Below, piece by piece: positions 44,750-55,693 of a DNA stretch of 64,000 bases (the first letter of the stretch is position 1; every line of letters begins with the position of its first letter). The position numbers were made by a program, and so were the translations under genes. The DNA comes from Gigaspora margarita (taxonomy: Eukaryota; Glomeromycota; Glomeromycetes; Diversisporales; Gigasporaceae), in assembly GCA_009809945.1 (NCBI GenBank), contig WTPW01000792.1, positions 196,839 to 260,838 on the forward strand. Reading direction: 5' to 3'. The notes under the pieces are model-generated. The model had not been told where the DNA came from. It saw nothing but the letters and a program-made list of their open reading frames with translations, and did no database searches.

Positions 44750-46380
44750 ACATAAAATGAATACTGAACAGTTTTAACAATTTATAGAAATTATATCTAA
44801 ATTCTTTGATAGTCAAAATAGAAATAAGGCTGTTTCAAAAAAAAATAATTATATCAAAGTAAAAAGCTTATATAGTACTAATGAAGAGGATAGCTTGATG
44901 ATTTTGAATGTGCTACTAAAGCCAATAATTGAATTAAAAATTATCAGTTAAAATCACATTTTGTTATATAAAAAAGATAGCAATTGATTGGTATAAAAAA
45001 AATAAAAATAATATAGAGAGTTGAAAACTAAGAATGAAGAAGATAGAGAAAACAAAAAGTTTCTATTATTGTTTTTACTAACTGAATAGCAATATCAATA
45101 GCAAATAATGTTGAATTCATTAAAGCAACAAGAATTTAAAAAAAAATATATGAGTATTAATAGAAATTAGACAAATTAAAAATATTTCAAAATTGAGTTT
45201 TTACACTTAACTAATATAAAAACTTGTAAAGAATATTTTTTACTTAATAATAAACATTTGATTAATTAATAAAAATTTAAGATATTTGACTAAAGTATCA
45301 GAGGATTGTACTGGCGATACAAGTAGGATTGGCAGACAAAGCATGAACCAGAGGATTTAAATAGGTAACCCTCTAGTCAGGTTATAGTATGGCAACTAGT
45401 GTAGAATCTTCAGGCGGACTACTTAAATTAGACAACCAAAAGTTGTACTTGTGGCTAGTTGTATTTTCATTAATATAACAAATATCAGGTGCCCAAAGAG
45501 GCGCTCTTGATCCGGTTGCTTGAATAAAAACCTTTTTCAAAGCAAAAACTTTAATATAAAAAAAAAATTTTAAAATATTTGCTTTTAAAAAATTTGGTCA
45601 AAAATTGATTATCTGATTTTAATAAATTGGAATAGATCATTCAATCTTAATTAGAATAGAAATATTCAATATTTATATTATATAATGCTTTCCAATTAAG
45701 GCTGATCAAGGTTATCAAGGCTGAATGAATTCGGATTGTCAATTATTGTTTATATGAGTTTGTGTAATACAGACAAAAATTATGTTATCTCAAAAACTCT
45801 AATTTATTGATTTGCCTGGTTTCTGTTGACACCCTCTATATATATATCACAAAATTTAAAAAATTGCTTACTAGTAGTTGGATTAATTTAGAAAGAGTTT
45901 ATTAGTAAAATTTATTATAGTAATGTTTTGAGTAGTCTAAAAAGGATTAATATCACTTTTGTGGCTATTGCTGCATCTAAGAATTTAAATGAAGCAATCA
46001 CTGCAGCAATAAGGGTTGATGCAGATAACTATTATGGGCAACATCCTTCTAAAGCCCATAAGTTATATAGAAACTAAAAAGTAAATTAAATAATCTTAAA
46101 CTTGAAATGGCTTTAAATTATTCTGCTTTAGCAGACAAAATTAAAAACATCAAAAAAAGCTTTCAAATAATTATTATCAAGTGCATAAAAAGAAGTTTGA
46201 ACACTATAAAAGCAAAAAAGTAGAGTATATAGCACAAAATTGTATATTTAAAAAACAAATCATGTATATTCAAAGCAACTTAGAACAAAAAAAACTATTA
46301 TTAGGCCTAAAAATATTAATTTTTGTGAATTGGTATATAATAATAAAGTTAATAATCAAAAGTATACAATATTGGTAATA
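44750..46380 (+). pseudogene. Gypsy gag remnant
   Basis: After the left LTR, a start-like ATGAATACTGAACAG (about 44757) opens a region rich in Asn, Lys and Gln with many stops. A clear gag-like stretch, NLNEAITAAIRVDADNYYGQ, lies in one frame near 45985-46045, followed by a Lys-rich coiled-coil-like part (46150-46260). Gag binds RNA and forms the particle. No intact frame longer than about 65 codons survives. About 45295-45520 is a foreign insert shared, inverted, with 4375-4513. Confidence 0.5.
45295..45520 (+). repeat. Retroposon-like insert in gag
   Basis: CAACCAAAAGTTGTACTTGT and GGCTAGTTGTATTTTCATTA match the minus strand of 4440-4490. GC is higher than in the surrounding gag sequence. 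It resembles a SINE body or a LINE 3' part, but no tail or target duplication could be fixed here. Confidence 0.4.
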
Positions 46381-47245
46381 AGATTATACCCAAAATTGCA
46401 AAATAACTAGTAAATCCTGGCTAGAATAAGAGGTTAAAAGAAAGAAAGATATCTAAGGACCAAACCTCTAAAATAAATGAAACAAGACAAGAATTAGTTG
46501 TTAATTAAAACTTTGACATCAAAAGGCCTAATAGGTAAATAAGCCAAAAAGAAAATATAATCTATTAGATGTTTACTTTACAATGTACTAAAAATATTCT
46601 GTTACTACCTACTACTGCTACCATAGGTCAATTGTTACAATACCAAAATCAAAGAAAAAACTTAGTGCAAGTATTAAAGTGCCTCTTACCAAACCATAAA
46701 ACAAACTTTGTTAGTTTAGAAAAAAAATATCAAACCACAGTAATAAGAAAATATTCAAGATAATCCTATTTTGGCTAATTAGACTCTAGTATGGCTATAA
46801 GTATTATTTCAAATAACTACTTGATAAACTCTAATTAAATATAAATAAGAAATTTACAATTATAGTAGTAATAGAAACTAGATCCAAGACAAAAATATTA
46901 AATAAAGTAAAAGATATTAAAATAATTTAAAGAATGTTATATCTACAACTTTATACATAATTGAGTCAACAGAAAAGATATTATTTTTAGAAACTTATTG
47001 GTTTCAGTAAACAAATACTCATATTTATTTTGACAAGCAGAAATTATATTTGTGATATGCAAATAAACTTGTAAAAGTATTATTTTTTAATACTAGAATT
47101 AAGAGTCTTAACTACTATAAAAGGAAGAAAAATATAATAGTGAAGGTGATAACATCTTTAATGAATTTGATTATAAAAAAAAATAAAAAAATAGATAAGG
47201 TAGAAGGTCATTTGCTAAAAGAGTATTGTGAAGAAAATCTAGTAC
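46381..47245 (+). pseudogene. Gypsy gag-pol linker / protease region, decayed
   Basis: Frames such as 46569-46763 and an acidic EGDNIFNEFDYKKK stretch (about 47145-47185) suggest remnants of the part between gag and RT. The active-site triad of an aspartic protease is not visible. Assignment rests on position between gag and RT remnants. Confidence 0.35.
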
Positions 47246-47421
47246 TACAGTTAGATCTTCCTAAATACACCTCTTTAAATACATAACTCTCTAAATGCAT
47301 AGCTCAACTTGGTTCCAACTTATATATTACTTATAGATTTTTACCTTTCTAAATGCATATTTCTCTAAATGCAAAGTTTTTTGTTAGCCCTTCACCATGT
47401 ATTTAGAGAGGCCTGACTGTA
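47246..47421. mobile_element. Pogo/Tc1-like MITE, TACAGTTAGATCTTCC ends, 176 bp
   Basis: Inverted ends TACAGTTAGATCTTCCTAAA and TACAGTCAGGCCTCTCTAAA are flanked by TA. The interior repeats CTCTAAATGCATA several times. CAGT(C/T)-type ends and a TA target fit pogo-like elements. No coding sequence. It interrupts the pol region of the Gypsy element. Confidence 0.7.
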
Positions 47422-48018
47422 TTTTTGACTAATATTGAAAATTGCCTATGAAAAAAAACAAAGAAATAACAAATATTAATGCAAAAATTTAAATAATAAT
47501 GATTTAACCTTAATAGAAAAGTAATGTACAAAAATTTTTATTGAGTAAAAAAAGCATATTTATACAGGATTTTAAAGATATAGGGTGTATTAAAGTTATT
47601 ACTAATACTATTAATACTGGAAACTCTGTACTAATAAATCAAAGTACTTACAGGTAACTCGTAAAGAGAATGAATATATTAAGGATAGGTATTTTGTATC
47701 ATATTACATATATATAATTTTATACAGATTATAGCACATAGCTATTTTAAAAAGTATACTAATTCATAATCTATATAAATATTTAGCTGATAGTCTAATA
47801 TCATTAAAAAAGTTTTTTGATTATTTAAAGGTTTATATACTTAACAATAAGTTGTTTTTTTATTAGTAAGTTATTTAAAAAGAGGTTGTGTAGAAGTAAA
47901 GTAAAATTAACTTTGCTTATCTGTTCTTAAAAATGTGCATCTCAAGCAAACTTTACTAAAAATAAATATTTTTACAATTTTTTTTTCATTTCTAATCTGA
48001 ACAACCTAATCTACCAAC

Positions 48019-48545
48019 AGGACCCCAAACAATCTATGTAATATCATATTTGAAAAATTGCTAATGGAGGAACGTTTTTTTAAAAAGGTTATATTTGAAA
48101 AGTAGGTATTGGGTAAAAAGGTTATATTTGAAAACAGATAATGGGCAAATTGAGTATATTTGAAAGAATGGTAACAGGGTAATTTTTCTAAATATTCTAT
48201 TTGAAAAGTGGTAATAGAAAAGGAGAGTGTTGGGGCCGGTTTTTTTTTTTTTTTTTTTNNNNNNNNNNNNNNNNNNNNNNNNNNNNNNNNNNNNNNNNNN
48301 NNNNNNNNNNNNNNNNNNNNNNNTTTTTAGAAAGCGTCAGTTCTGTTTTTTTTTTTTAAGGAGTGTTGGTTCGAAAAATTTTTTAATTTTTTTTGAAAGC
48401 TTACATTTCGAAAATTGGGAACCGATACCAAAGTTGGGACCTGATGTTTGAAATGTAGCTAATATATACCAAAGTAGAACCGCTAACAGAAAAAATTTTT
48501 ACTATGATCCTCAAATATAACCTCACATAGATTATTCGGGGTCCT
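48019..48545. mobile_element. AGGACC-family element, 527 bp, exact 8-bp TSD
   Basis: Ends AGGACCCCAAACAATCTATG and, inverted, AGGACCCCGAATAATCTATG. CTACCAAC is duplicated exactly (48011-48018 and 48546-48553). The interior repeats ATATTTGAAAA phrases with TGGTAATGG-like words about every 45 bp, then a T run with an unresolved gap. Same tips as the 179-bp MITEs, but a different interior. Confidence 0.9.
48259..48323. other. Assembly gap of 65 N
   Basis: It directly follows about 18 T inside the AGGACC element. The frame that crosses it (48227-48451) is not a gene. As with the other gap, a homopolymer tract seems to be the cause. Confidence 0.97.
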
Positions 48546-49318
48546 CTACCAACAGTTCTAGACCTTAAATGTTTTTGTAATAGAGTGCAGTTATTGAGGC
48601 TTCCACTTGTAGTCAGATACTCCTTAAACCACTACTACTCTATTTAAACCCCAACTATCAGTACACTATGTGTATCAGAGATGATTGTTATTGGAAACTA
48701 CACAATTAGCTTTCATAATAACAAGTTTTTATAGGGTGTATCTATCAATTGATTTCCTAGGTTCTTTTCTTCTGTAGTATTCAGTTCCATCTATTTCTAT
48801 CTAGACCTATTATTACTTAGCTATTTATCTGTTAGAAGTTGCACTGAGCTTGCCTCCCATAAGGCCTGACTGTTAAAATGCTTCAGAAACTAATAGTTCT
48901 ATTAACACAGCCCAGATGCTACTACCAAGATTCTGTTACATGATCCTTATAGCCTTATTGCTAAAGTGGCAACTTCAGTTATTCCAAATCAGATTCTAAT
49001 TCAAATTCAATTCTGCTCTTAGGCAGATTTGAACTAGCAACCTTCGATTGGTAACTTTGGAGCTTAACTGCCAAGCTATCAACTCTAGGATCTATTTTTA
49101 CAATTAATTATGTTGTAAAAAGTTATAGTGTTTATGAATTTTTAAAAGATTAATAGAGACTCTTTATGAAAAAAATAGTTATTAATAATCTATTTATAAA
49201 TTATATAGTATTTTGTAGCTATATTAAAACATGGTAAATAGTCTATTTAAATAGTCAAAAAAGCTAAAATTTTTAATTATAATGCTTGTAATAATTTTGC
49301 AAGACATTTTATTAATGA

Positions 49319-49672
49319 AGTTTACTAGTTATTACCACTGGTGATCACCACTAGTAATCAATTAACCAATTAAAATTCAGGATCAGGTGTAATATGTAGA
49401 TCAATTTTTGTGTAACAAAAACAAAGAATTTTTTAAAATTGCTAAAATTACTTCTAATCTAAAATTTTGTCTATGAACCTACTTTTTTTTATACAAAAAA
49501 AAATTCCTTACTAAATTTTACTACATATAAAGCTCTATCCTAATATCTAATCTTTACTCTTACCCTAATATTAAAGAGATTTAATTTTTATTTAATACAA
49601 ACTGTTTGTTTTGTTTATTTTGTTTTATGCATTGTAGATTACTAGTAATGATCACTAGTAGTGATTCATAGT
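49319..49672. mobile_element. Inverted-repeat element with GTGATCA arms
   Basis: TTACCACTGGTGATCACCAC-TAGTAATC on the left matches, inverted, TCACTACTAGTGATCATTAC-TAGTAATC on the right, about 40 bp. The interior is AT-rich with no gene. The target duplication is not resolved. It lies between the SINE and the RT remnant. Confidence 0.5.
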
Positions 49673-49922
49673 AATTTTCTTTATTAATATAATTATTTAG
49701 TATTATATTAATTAAAATAAAAAAATGGTTATAACTTGAAGATATTAAGTTTTCATATATACATATTGTAGTAAATAAAAATTATTTGATTGGATAATAT
49801 ATAATAAATTACTCTTTTTAGTTTTGTATATTAGTGATTTACAACTTGTAGTTATGCCATTATTTTGCTATATTATAAACTCTACTCTTAAAAAGTAGAT
49901 TATTAAATTAAAGTAACAAGAG

Positions 49923-50420
49923 TTGATTCAGAATGTATTTAGTCCTTGGGTGTTCTCTATAGTAATTGTACCTAAAAAGAGTAAAAAACTTCATTTTTGT
50001 ATAGATTATCACAAATTAAACATAGTTACTAAAAAGGTCACTTACTTCCTTGTATATATAAATAATTTCTTGGATATATTTGGAAAAGCTAATAGTTTTC
50101 TACTCTTGACTTAATTAGCAGCTACTAGCAGTCAAGATAAAAGAAAAAAATAAAGAAAAGACTATTTTTACAACTAAATTTAGTATATATAAATTTAATA
50201 TAATGATGTTTGATTATGCAATGCCCCAGAAATATTTCAAAGACTCATAAATAAGATTTTAAAAGAATGAATTAGAAAATACACAGTAGTATATCTTGAT
50301 AATATAAATATCTACTCTAAGACATTTTGTGATTATCTAAACTACTTAAAAACTATTTTTAATAACCTCAAAAATACTAAGCTCAAATTAAATCTAGATA
50401 AATATAACTTTTTTTAAACA
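49923..50420 (+). pseudogene. Gypsy reverse transcriptase remnant (YLDN)
   Basis: The first frame contains the Ty3/Gypsy fingers motif SPWVFSIVIVPKK followed by LHFCIDYHKLN (about 49940-50025), equivalent to the usual SPW...VPKKDG...R-x-C-V-D-Y-R-x-L-N. After a frame change, APEIFQRLINKILKE (about 50220-50265) and YTVVYLDNINIYS (50283-50318) follow. The catalytic YxDD box reads YLDN (50292-50303), so the second catalytic Asp is lost. A stop lies within this part as well. It once copied the element RNA into DNA and is dead now. Confidence 0.8.
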
Positions 50421-50709
50421 AAGATACATTATCTAGAGCATATAATAAATAAAAAGTTATAAAATTCAACAAATCAAAAATTAAAAAGATAAAAAATTTT
50501 TTAGTACCAACAAATATTTGACAACTAAAAGGTTTTCTTTGATTAGCCTTATATTATTATTGATTTGTCAAGAAGTTTGTGAATATAGCTTGATCTCTTT
50601 ATAAGTTATTAAAAAAAATATAGCATATAAATAGACTAAAAAAAACACTATGTATTTGAAACACTAAAGAAACATTTAGTAAAAAGCACCTATATTAAGC
50701 TATTCTGAT

Positions 50710-51165
50710 TTCAAAAAAATGGTTTACTTATATACTGATGCTTTGGATACTAAGTTAGAAGCTATATTAGCTCGGAAAAACAAAGGCAAAAAGAGTATAT
50801 GGTTACTTATCCAAGTAGAGAGCTCTTCAAGACCAAATGTAATTACTTAGCACCTGAGTTTGAATGCTTGGTTGTTATGTGGGCAGTAGAAAATTCACTA
50901 TTATTTGGGGCCAAATACTTTATATTTATAGAAGATTATGTTGCACTTAAATGGCTACATACTGCTAAACCCAAAGCAAAAGAGCTTACTAGCTTTAAGA
51001 TTATAGCTATACAATTATTTAATTGTATATTTGTATCAGCAAAAACATTTAAATGTAGATGCTTTGTTATAAATGTATCTAAAAAAAAAAAGATATGTAT
51101 ATTAAAATTTTTTTTAATTAATTTTAATAAATATAATTCAGAAATTAAATTATCTATATAATTTA
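50710..51165 (+). pseudogene. Gypsy RNase H remnant
   Basis: LYTDALDTKLEAILA (about 50728-50775) carries the first catalytic Asp. After a frame change, PSRELFKTKCNYLAPEFECL (50811-50870) carries the Glu, and EDYVALKWLHTAKPKAKELT (50931-50990) the third acid. The order and spacing are those of Gypsy RNase H, which removes the RNA strand during reverse transcription. The longest frame is 120 codons (50799-51161). Its C-terminal third is Lys/Asn-rich and probably out of frame. Confidence 0.75.
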
Positions 51166-51901
51166 ATATTTAATATTTTGAATTTAATGAAATTATAATT
51201 TACACTACCAATATTAAGGTACTCTGCCTGTAAATTACCAAATGTACAAAAATTGGGGTGAACAATCTGTCAGTTGCAAAACTAGTCTAATACTAGCAGG
51301 GTTAAATACTAAATTAAATACTATGCAAAAATGGACCTTAGTAGTGTAAATGATAATAAAATTAATTCCAAAGTCTTACTAAAGTATATTAATTTATTAA
51401 TGTAAAATTGTACCCTTAAATGTAAAATTAAAATTTATTAAAAAGCATAATAGCAGATTTTGGAGAAATTTATTAACAAGAATTAGAATGTTAAGTTTTT
51501 TGTAGTGGAACTACTTTACAAGATGAATTGGATAAGGCATATATTACAAACTTAAGACTTTAAAATAAAAAAAATAAAAATATATATATATATAATAATA
51601 ATATAATATAATAAATAAATCTAACATTAAAAATTAAATCCAGTCCAGGTAGTCAGTGTCCTGGCAAATTCAAAACAATAGAATCCCTTAGATATTAGCA
51701 ATTAAAAACTATTTTAGTCAAGCACAGTATACTACATACATTTATGACCCAACAGAGACAAAACCTTTAGGCTTAAAGACAAATTTTTGAAATAAGAAGG
51801 GGCCTAATATATAAAAAGAATAAGTATAAGAAAATTGGTACTAAGGGTTATACAAAAAATATAATGTTAAACTGAATTTTAATTCTAACAAATACATACC
51901 T
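51166..51901 (+). other. Gypsy RNase H-integrase linker, decayed
   Basis: By position this should encode the region between RNase H and the integrase zinc finger. Only weak traces can be read, for example a LKLNFNSNKYIP-like end just before the inverted LTR. It contains a (TA)n tract at 51583-51610. No separate gene. Confidence 0.35.
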
Positions 51902-53571
51902 GTTGGGAAGTGTTAAGGGGAAAATTTGACATTTCTTTATTAATGATTTATGAAGTTATACAAAAGTAGCTCGCCAGAGGCGTGACTTGGTGATAATCCA
52001 AGTTTTATTAAATTTATGTGTTAAATTCAATTATATGATAATCTGAGGATTTATTAAAATATTTCTTTTTTAAAGAATTATCAGAATCTCTTAGGATAGA
52101 TATCTTTTACAAAAGGGAAATTACAGAGTTTTTATATTTAAAACTAAACTAGTAAAGAGGGTTAGGGACAAATCGGATCTTTCATCACGAACAAAATCAA
52201 AGGAAAGATCATGATAATTAAGGGGATTATAAGGATAAGTATTATATGATTGTAATAACGATGGCTATGTTTAACAATATTTTATATTCTTAATTATCTC
52301 TAACTAATTCTTAATTCTTGATTTCTTTTAGATTTCTTGAATTATTCTGCCGTACGCCGAGCCCCGAGCATATATGATCGATTATGCACGATTAATAATA
52401 TCAGTCATAGAACATGTCCTTTCAATTGCTGTCTATAATAAAAATTATAATAAAAACATATGAATTTACTATAGATATGGGTTAGAAGATTCTCTTTGAT
52501 CTAACTTATTAACTTAAAATTAAATTTTTTGGGAATATAGAACGAGGGGAGAAGAAAAAATTGAGCTTAAAAATCAAATTAAAATTTTGCCGATTTTGCA
52601 CAAAACGAAAATGTAACTTTGCCAAAAACGAATATTTTCCGATTTTAAGATAAGAAGCATATGTAAAAGTATGCTCTGAACAACTTTACTTAGTCGGCAA
52701 AAGTAGGTTACCTTGTAAGAAAAATAGGTTTTCTATGTGCTAAAGTTAAAAATTTTGGGTTTTCAATATAAAACCCCTTTTTTGTCAAGATAACCGGCTT
52801 CGGGCTTCTAAGTAAACTTGTTCAGCAGGTAATTCTACTCGTATCGAGGTCAAAACGAGTTTTCTCAGACCTTTTACTAAGTGAAAAATGGGTTTAAAGT
52901 TGGAAAAAAACGAGTTTTTTGCAAACCCCTGTACTTTAGATTTAAAAAAAAAATTTTTCCAACTTTAAACCCATTTTTCACTTAGTAAAAGGTTCGAGAA
53001 GGCGCGTTTTGACATTAATACGAGTAGAATTACCTGCTGAACAAGTTTACTTAGAAGCACAAAGCAGGTTATCTTGACAAAAAAGGGGGTTTTATATTGA
53101 AAACCCAAAATTTTTAACTTTAGCACATAGAAANCCTATTTTTCTTACAAGGTAACCTACTTTTGCTGACTAAGTAAAGTTGTTCAGAGCATACTTTTAC
53201 ATATGCTTCTTATCTTAAAATCGGAAAATATTCGTTTTTGGCAAAGTTACATTTTCGTTTTGTGCAAAATCGGCAAAATTTTAATTCGATTTTTAAGCTC
53301 AATTTTTTCTTCTCCCCTCGTTCTATATTCCCAAAAAATTTAATTTTAAGTTAATAAGTTAGATCAAAGAGAATCTTCTAACCCATATCTATAGTAAATT
53401 CATATGTTTTTATTATAATTTTTATTATAGACAACATTTCGAACCCCTGTAAAAGGACATGTCCTATGACTGATATAATCAATTATATCAAATCGGATGT
53501 CACATGATATGTGGCGTAGTATAAATTTAATGATTATCGGGAAATATCACGTTTAGCCCGTGACAGAAGTC
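51902..53571 (-). repeat. Inverted LTR inserted in the integrase region
   Basis: Read on the minus strand, it begins TGTCACGGGCTAAACGTGA and later matches the right LTR (CATCCGA..., CACCAAGTCACGCCTCTGGC near 51970-51995). It ends near TGTTGGGAAGTG on the plus strand. It is thus a solo LTR of the same or a sister family in opposite orientation. Without palindrome B it is about 600 bp. The integrase sequence resumes immediately after it (GAAGTCACTTAGG). Its flanks do not show a clear duplication. Confidence 0.6.
52402..53472. mobile_element. Foldback palindrome B, 1.07 kb
   Basis: The tips are CAGTCATAGAACATGTCCTT and, inverted, CAGTCATAGGACATGTCCTT. Arms of about 510 bp meet near 52937 with a ~35-bp spacer. 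Long parts match palindrome A (GAGGGGAGAAGAAAAAATTG, CACAAAACGAAAATGTAACT, CTGAACAACTTTACTTAG). The two therefore form one family with common CAGTCA tips but different outer arms. Arm mismatches are present. No coding sequence. One N at 53134. Confidence 0.8.
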
Positions 53572-54490
53572 ACTTAGGAAAGAATATCATGTTTAATAAA
53601 ATTCATGACAAATATTACTGGCCTCAGATGTATGAGAATATAAGAAATTATGTCCAAATGTGTGATGCTTGTCAACAGCATAGAAAAATCTGGCCAAACC
53701 TACTTTACATCCTATTCTTGTAGAATCCCTATTTTTCAAAATCAGGATTGACATAGTAGAACCATTAACCTAGACTCTATAGGAACTATTATATCGTAGT
53801 TGCAACTAACTATATGATGAAATGGCCAGAAGCAAAGGCATTGAAAAATGCAAATACCCAAGAAGTGCTCATTTTATATACAAAGATAATGTATGTCAAC
53901 ATGGATACCCACAATATATATTATCAGATAGATAACTTATTTCAGAAACAATTTGATGGATAAATTTCATTTTCTACCCGTTATTATCCACAAAAAAATG
54001 TTTAGTTGAGCAATTCACTCTATGTGAATCTATTGGAAAGCTTGTAACCAATATACAGGAGTGGGATTTACTGATTTCTTCAGTTCTATTCGCATATTGT
54101 ATGATAGTCAAAATGTTACAAAAATGACCCCTTTTATCTAGTTTATGGAAGAAGGCTAAATTACCAATTCATCCTGATGAAAATGAAGAATTATAACAAG
54201 GAACTTTCTTACAACAACTATTTGAATTGGTCAATATTTTACCTGAGTCCAGGGCTGCCGCAGTTGAAGAATTGAAAAGGCACAAAAAGTAACTAAAATA
54301 AGATATGATCAACATCTTTGACCTCTCCGGAAGATCCAAAAAAGGGAGATATTGTATTAGTATATAAGGCGTAACAAGAAAATTCGAAAAGCTATAAATT
54401 ATACCCAAAATGGAAAAGACCATTTGTTGGTCATAAAGCATGGCCAAACGGAGTATAACTTGTGTACCATTGGAGAAAAGGTGATTAAAC
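53572..54490 (+). pseudogene. Gypsy integrase remnant
   Basis: SHLGKNIMFNKIHDKYYWPQ followed by MYENIRNYVQMCDACQQ (about 53574-53680) is the H2C2 zinc finger. The second His and both Cys (C-x2-C) are present, while the first His would lie upstream of the inverted LTR. RIDIVEPL (about 53746-53770) gives the first core Asp and QYILSDR (about 53910-53930) the second; the Glu is not certain. Stops and frame changes follow. A GPF/GHKAWPNG-like end (about 54420-54450) precedes the end of pol. It would join the DNA copy to the genome. Confidence 0.75.
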
Positions 54491-54645
54491 CATATTAATC
54501 ATAAAATGATAAAATTATATTATGAGCCAAATCTATAAAGAATAATAGGTGTTTAATGTTGCTTAATAGTATAAGTTCGTTATAACGATTAATAAAAATT
54601 CCTATATTATAATGATCATAATTTTATGCATGGGGCGCATAAAAT

Positions 54646-55680
54646 AAGGCCAGACCAAGTTGATTATGTGTTTTACATTACCCCCCTCTCCCCTCTAGGA
54701 GAGGGGGAGGGGTGTGGTTCACATAATAAAATTTTTAAAAAATTTTTTTTTCAACAAAAATTTTTCCGATTTGTTCCGTGACTATATAAAAATTTCCAAA
54801 ATATTCCGTTATCCTATGTATAAGGTGGTCTGCCCTATTTCCACAAACTACCCTATTTCCACAAACAGTAAAGAACAGTAAATATCTTTTAATTCACTAG
54901 CTTTATTTGGGGTAATTTTACTATTAAAATAATTACCTTAGTTAAACATTTTAAACAAGCCCATAACTGCTAAAATTTGATTACAGAATTTTAAGATTAT
55001 CTAAAGGTTTGTTTCCAATTTAGTTATTTTAATACATAAACTAATTTATAGAATTGCTAATAACTTTTGATCTACTTATCCGTTTTGAATGATTTAACTA
55101 CCAAAATGTTCGTCTCAATGAGACGATTCTGACAAGCTCAAAATCATTAAAATCCAATCACAGGATCCTGAGATCGTTCAACTTTTGTGTGATTTTAATA
55201 GTGATTTTAATAGTGTTTTATAGCTTTAAAATAATAAAAATATTATTATAAAAAAGTTGAACGATCTTGGGATCCTGTGATTGGATTTTGATGATTTTAG
55301 GCTCATTGGAATCGTCTTATTGAGGTGAATATTTTGGTAGTTAAATCATTCAAAATGGGTCAATGGATCAAAATCTGTTTTACTATTTGTGGAAATAGGT
55401 CGCACCTTTAAATTTTTATAAAATTTATAGGATATTTTTTTTATTAACTAAAAAAAAAATTATACATATATAGTTGGTTTAATTTTTATATATTTAAATA
55501 ATAAATTAGTTATAGATTATATATACATAATTTTATAAAAAGATATTTATTTTTTAAAAAATTTTGTATGTAGCAAAAAAAAGTTTGTGGAAATAGGGCA
55601 GTTTACCTTATCTATCTAAATTTTTTTTACTATGAGGGAGGGGGTAATGTAAAACACATAATCATCTTGGTCTGGCCTAA
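54646..55680. mobile_element. Palindromic element with GGCCAGACCAAG ends, 1.03 kb
   Basis: Inverted ends GGCCAGACCAAGTTGATTAT and GGCCAGACCAAGATGATTAT continue through GTGTTTTACATTACCCCC for about 55 bp. G/C-rich tips are Mutator-like, but no clear 9-bp duplication was found. It sits between the end of integrase and the right LTR and encloses another element (54821-55610). No coding sequence. Confidence 0.7.
54821..55610. mobile_element. Nested palindromic element, CTGCCCTATTTCCACAAAC ends
   Basis: Ends are TAAGGTGGTCTGCCCTATTT and, inverted, TAAGGTAAACTGCCCTATTT. The flanks CCTATGTA and TCTATCTA agree at 6 of 8. Inside, a further palindrome (about 55060-55385, arms TTGAATGATTTAACTACCAA) matches the inner arms of the element at 29405, and inside that is a 120-bp hairpin around GGATCCTGAGATCGTTCAAC and its inverse. 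Confidence 0.65.
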
Positions 55681-55693
55681 GCATGAGCAAATG

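Larger units (their letters stand above)
47976..49090 (-). mobile_element. tRNA-derived SINE, minus strand, split by the AGGACC element
   Basis: On the minus strand, GATAGCTTGGCAGTTAAGC (A box) and TTGCTAGTTCAAATCTGCC (B box) lie within 49015-49085. They are clearly related to the head at 39860. A body follows toward lower coordinates. A T run at 47976-47984 may be the complement of its A tail. Without the 48019 insertion and one TSD copy it would be about 580 bp, close to the SINE at 39854. The tail end is tentative. It interrupts the Gypsy pol region. Confidence 0.55.
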
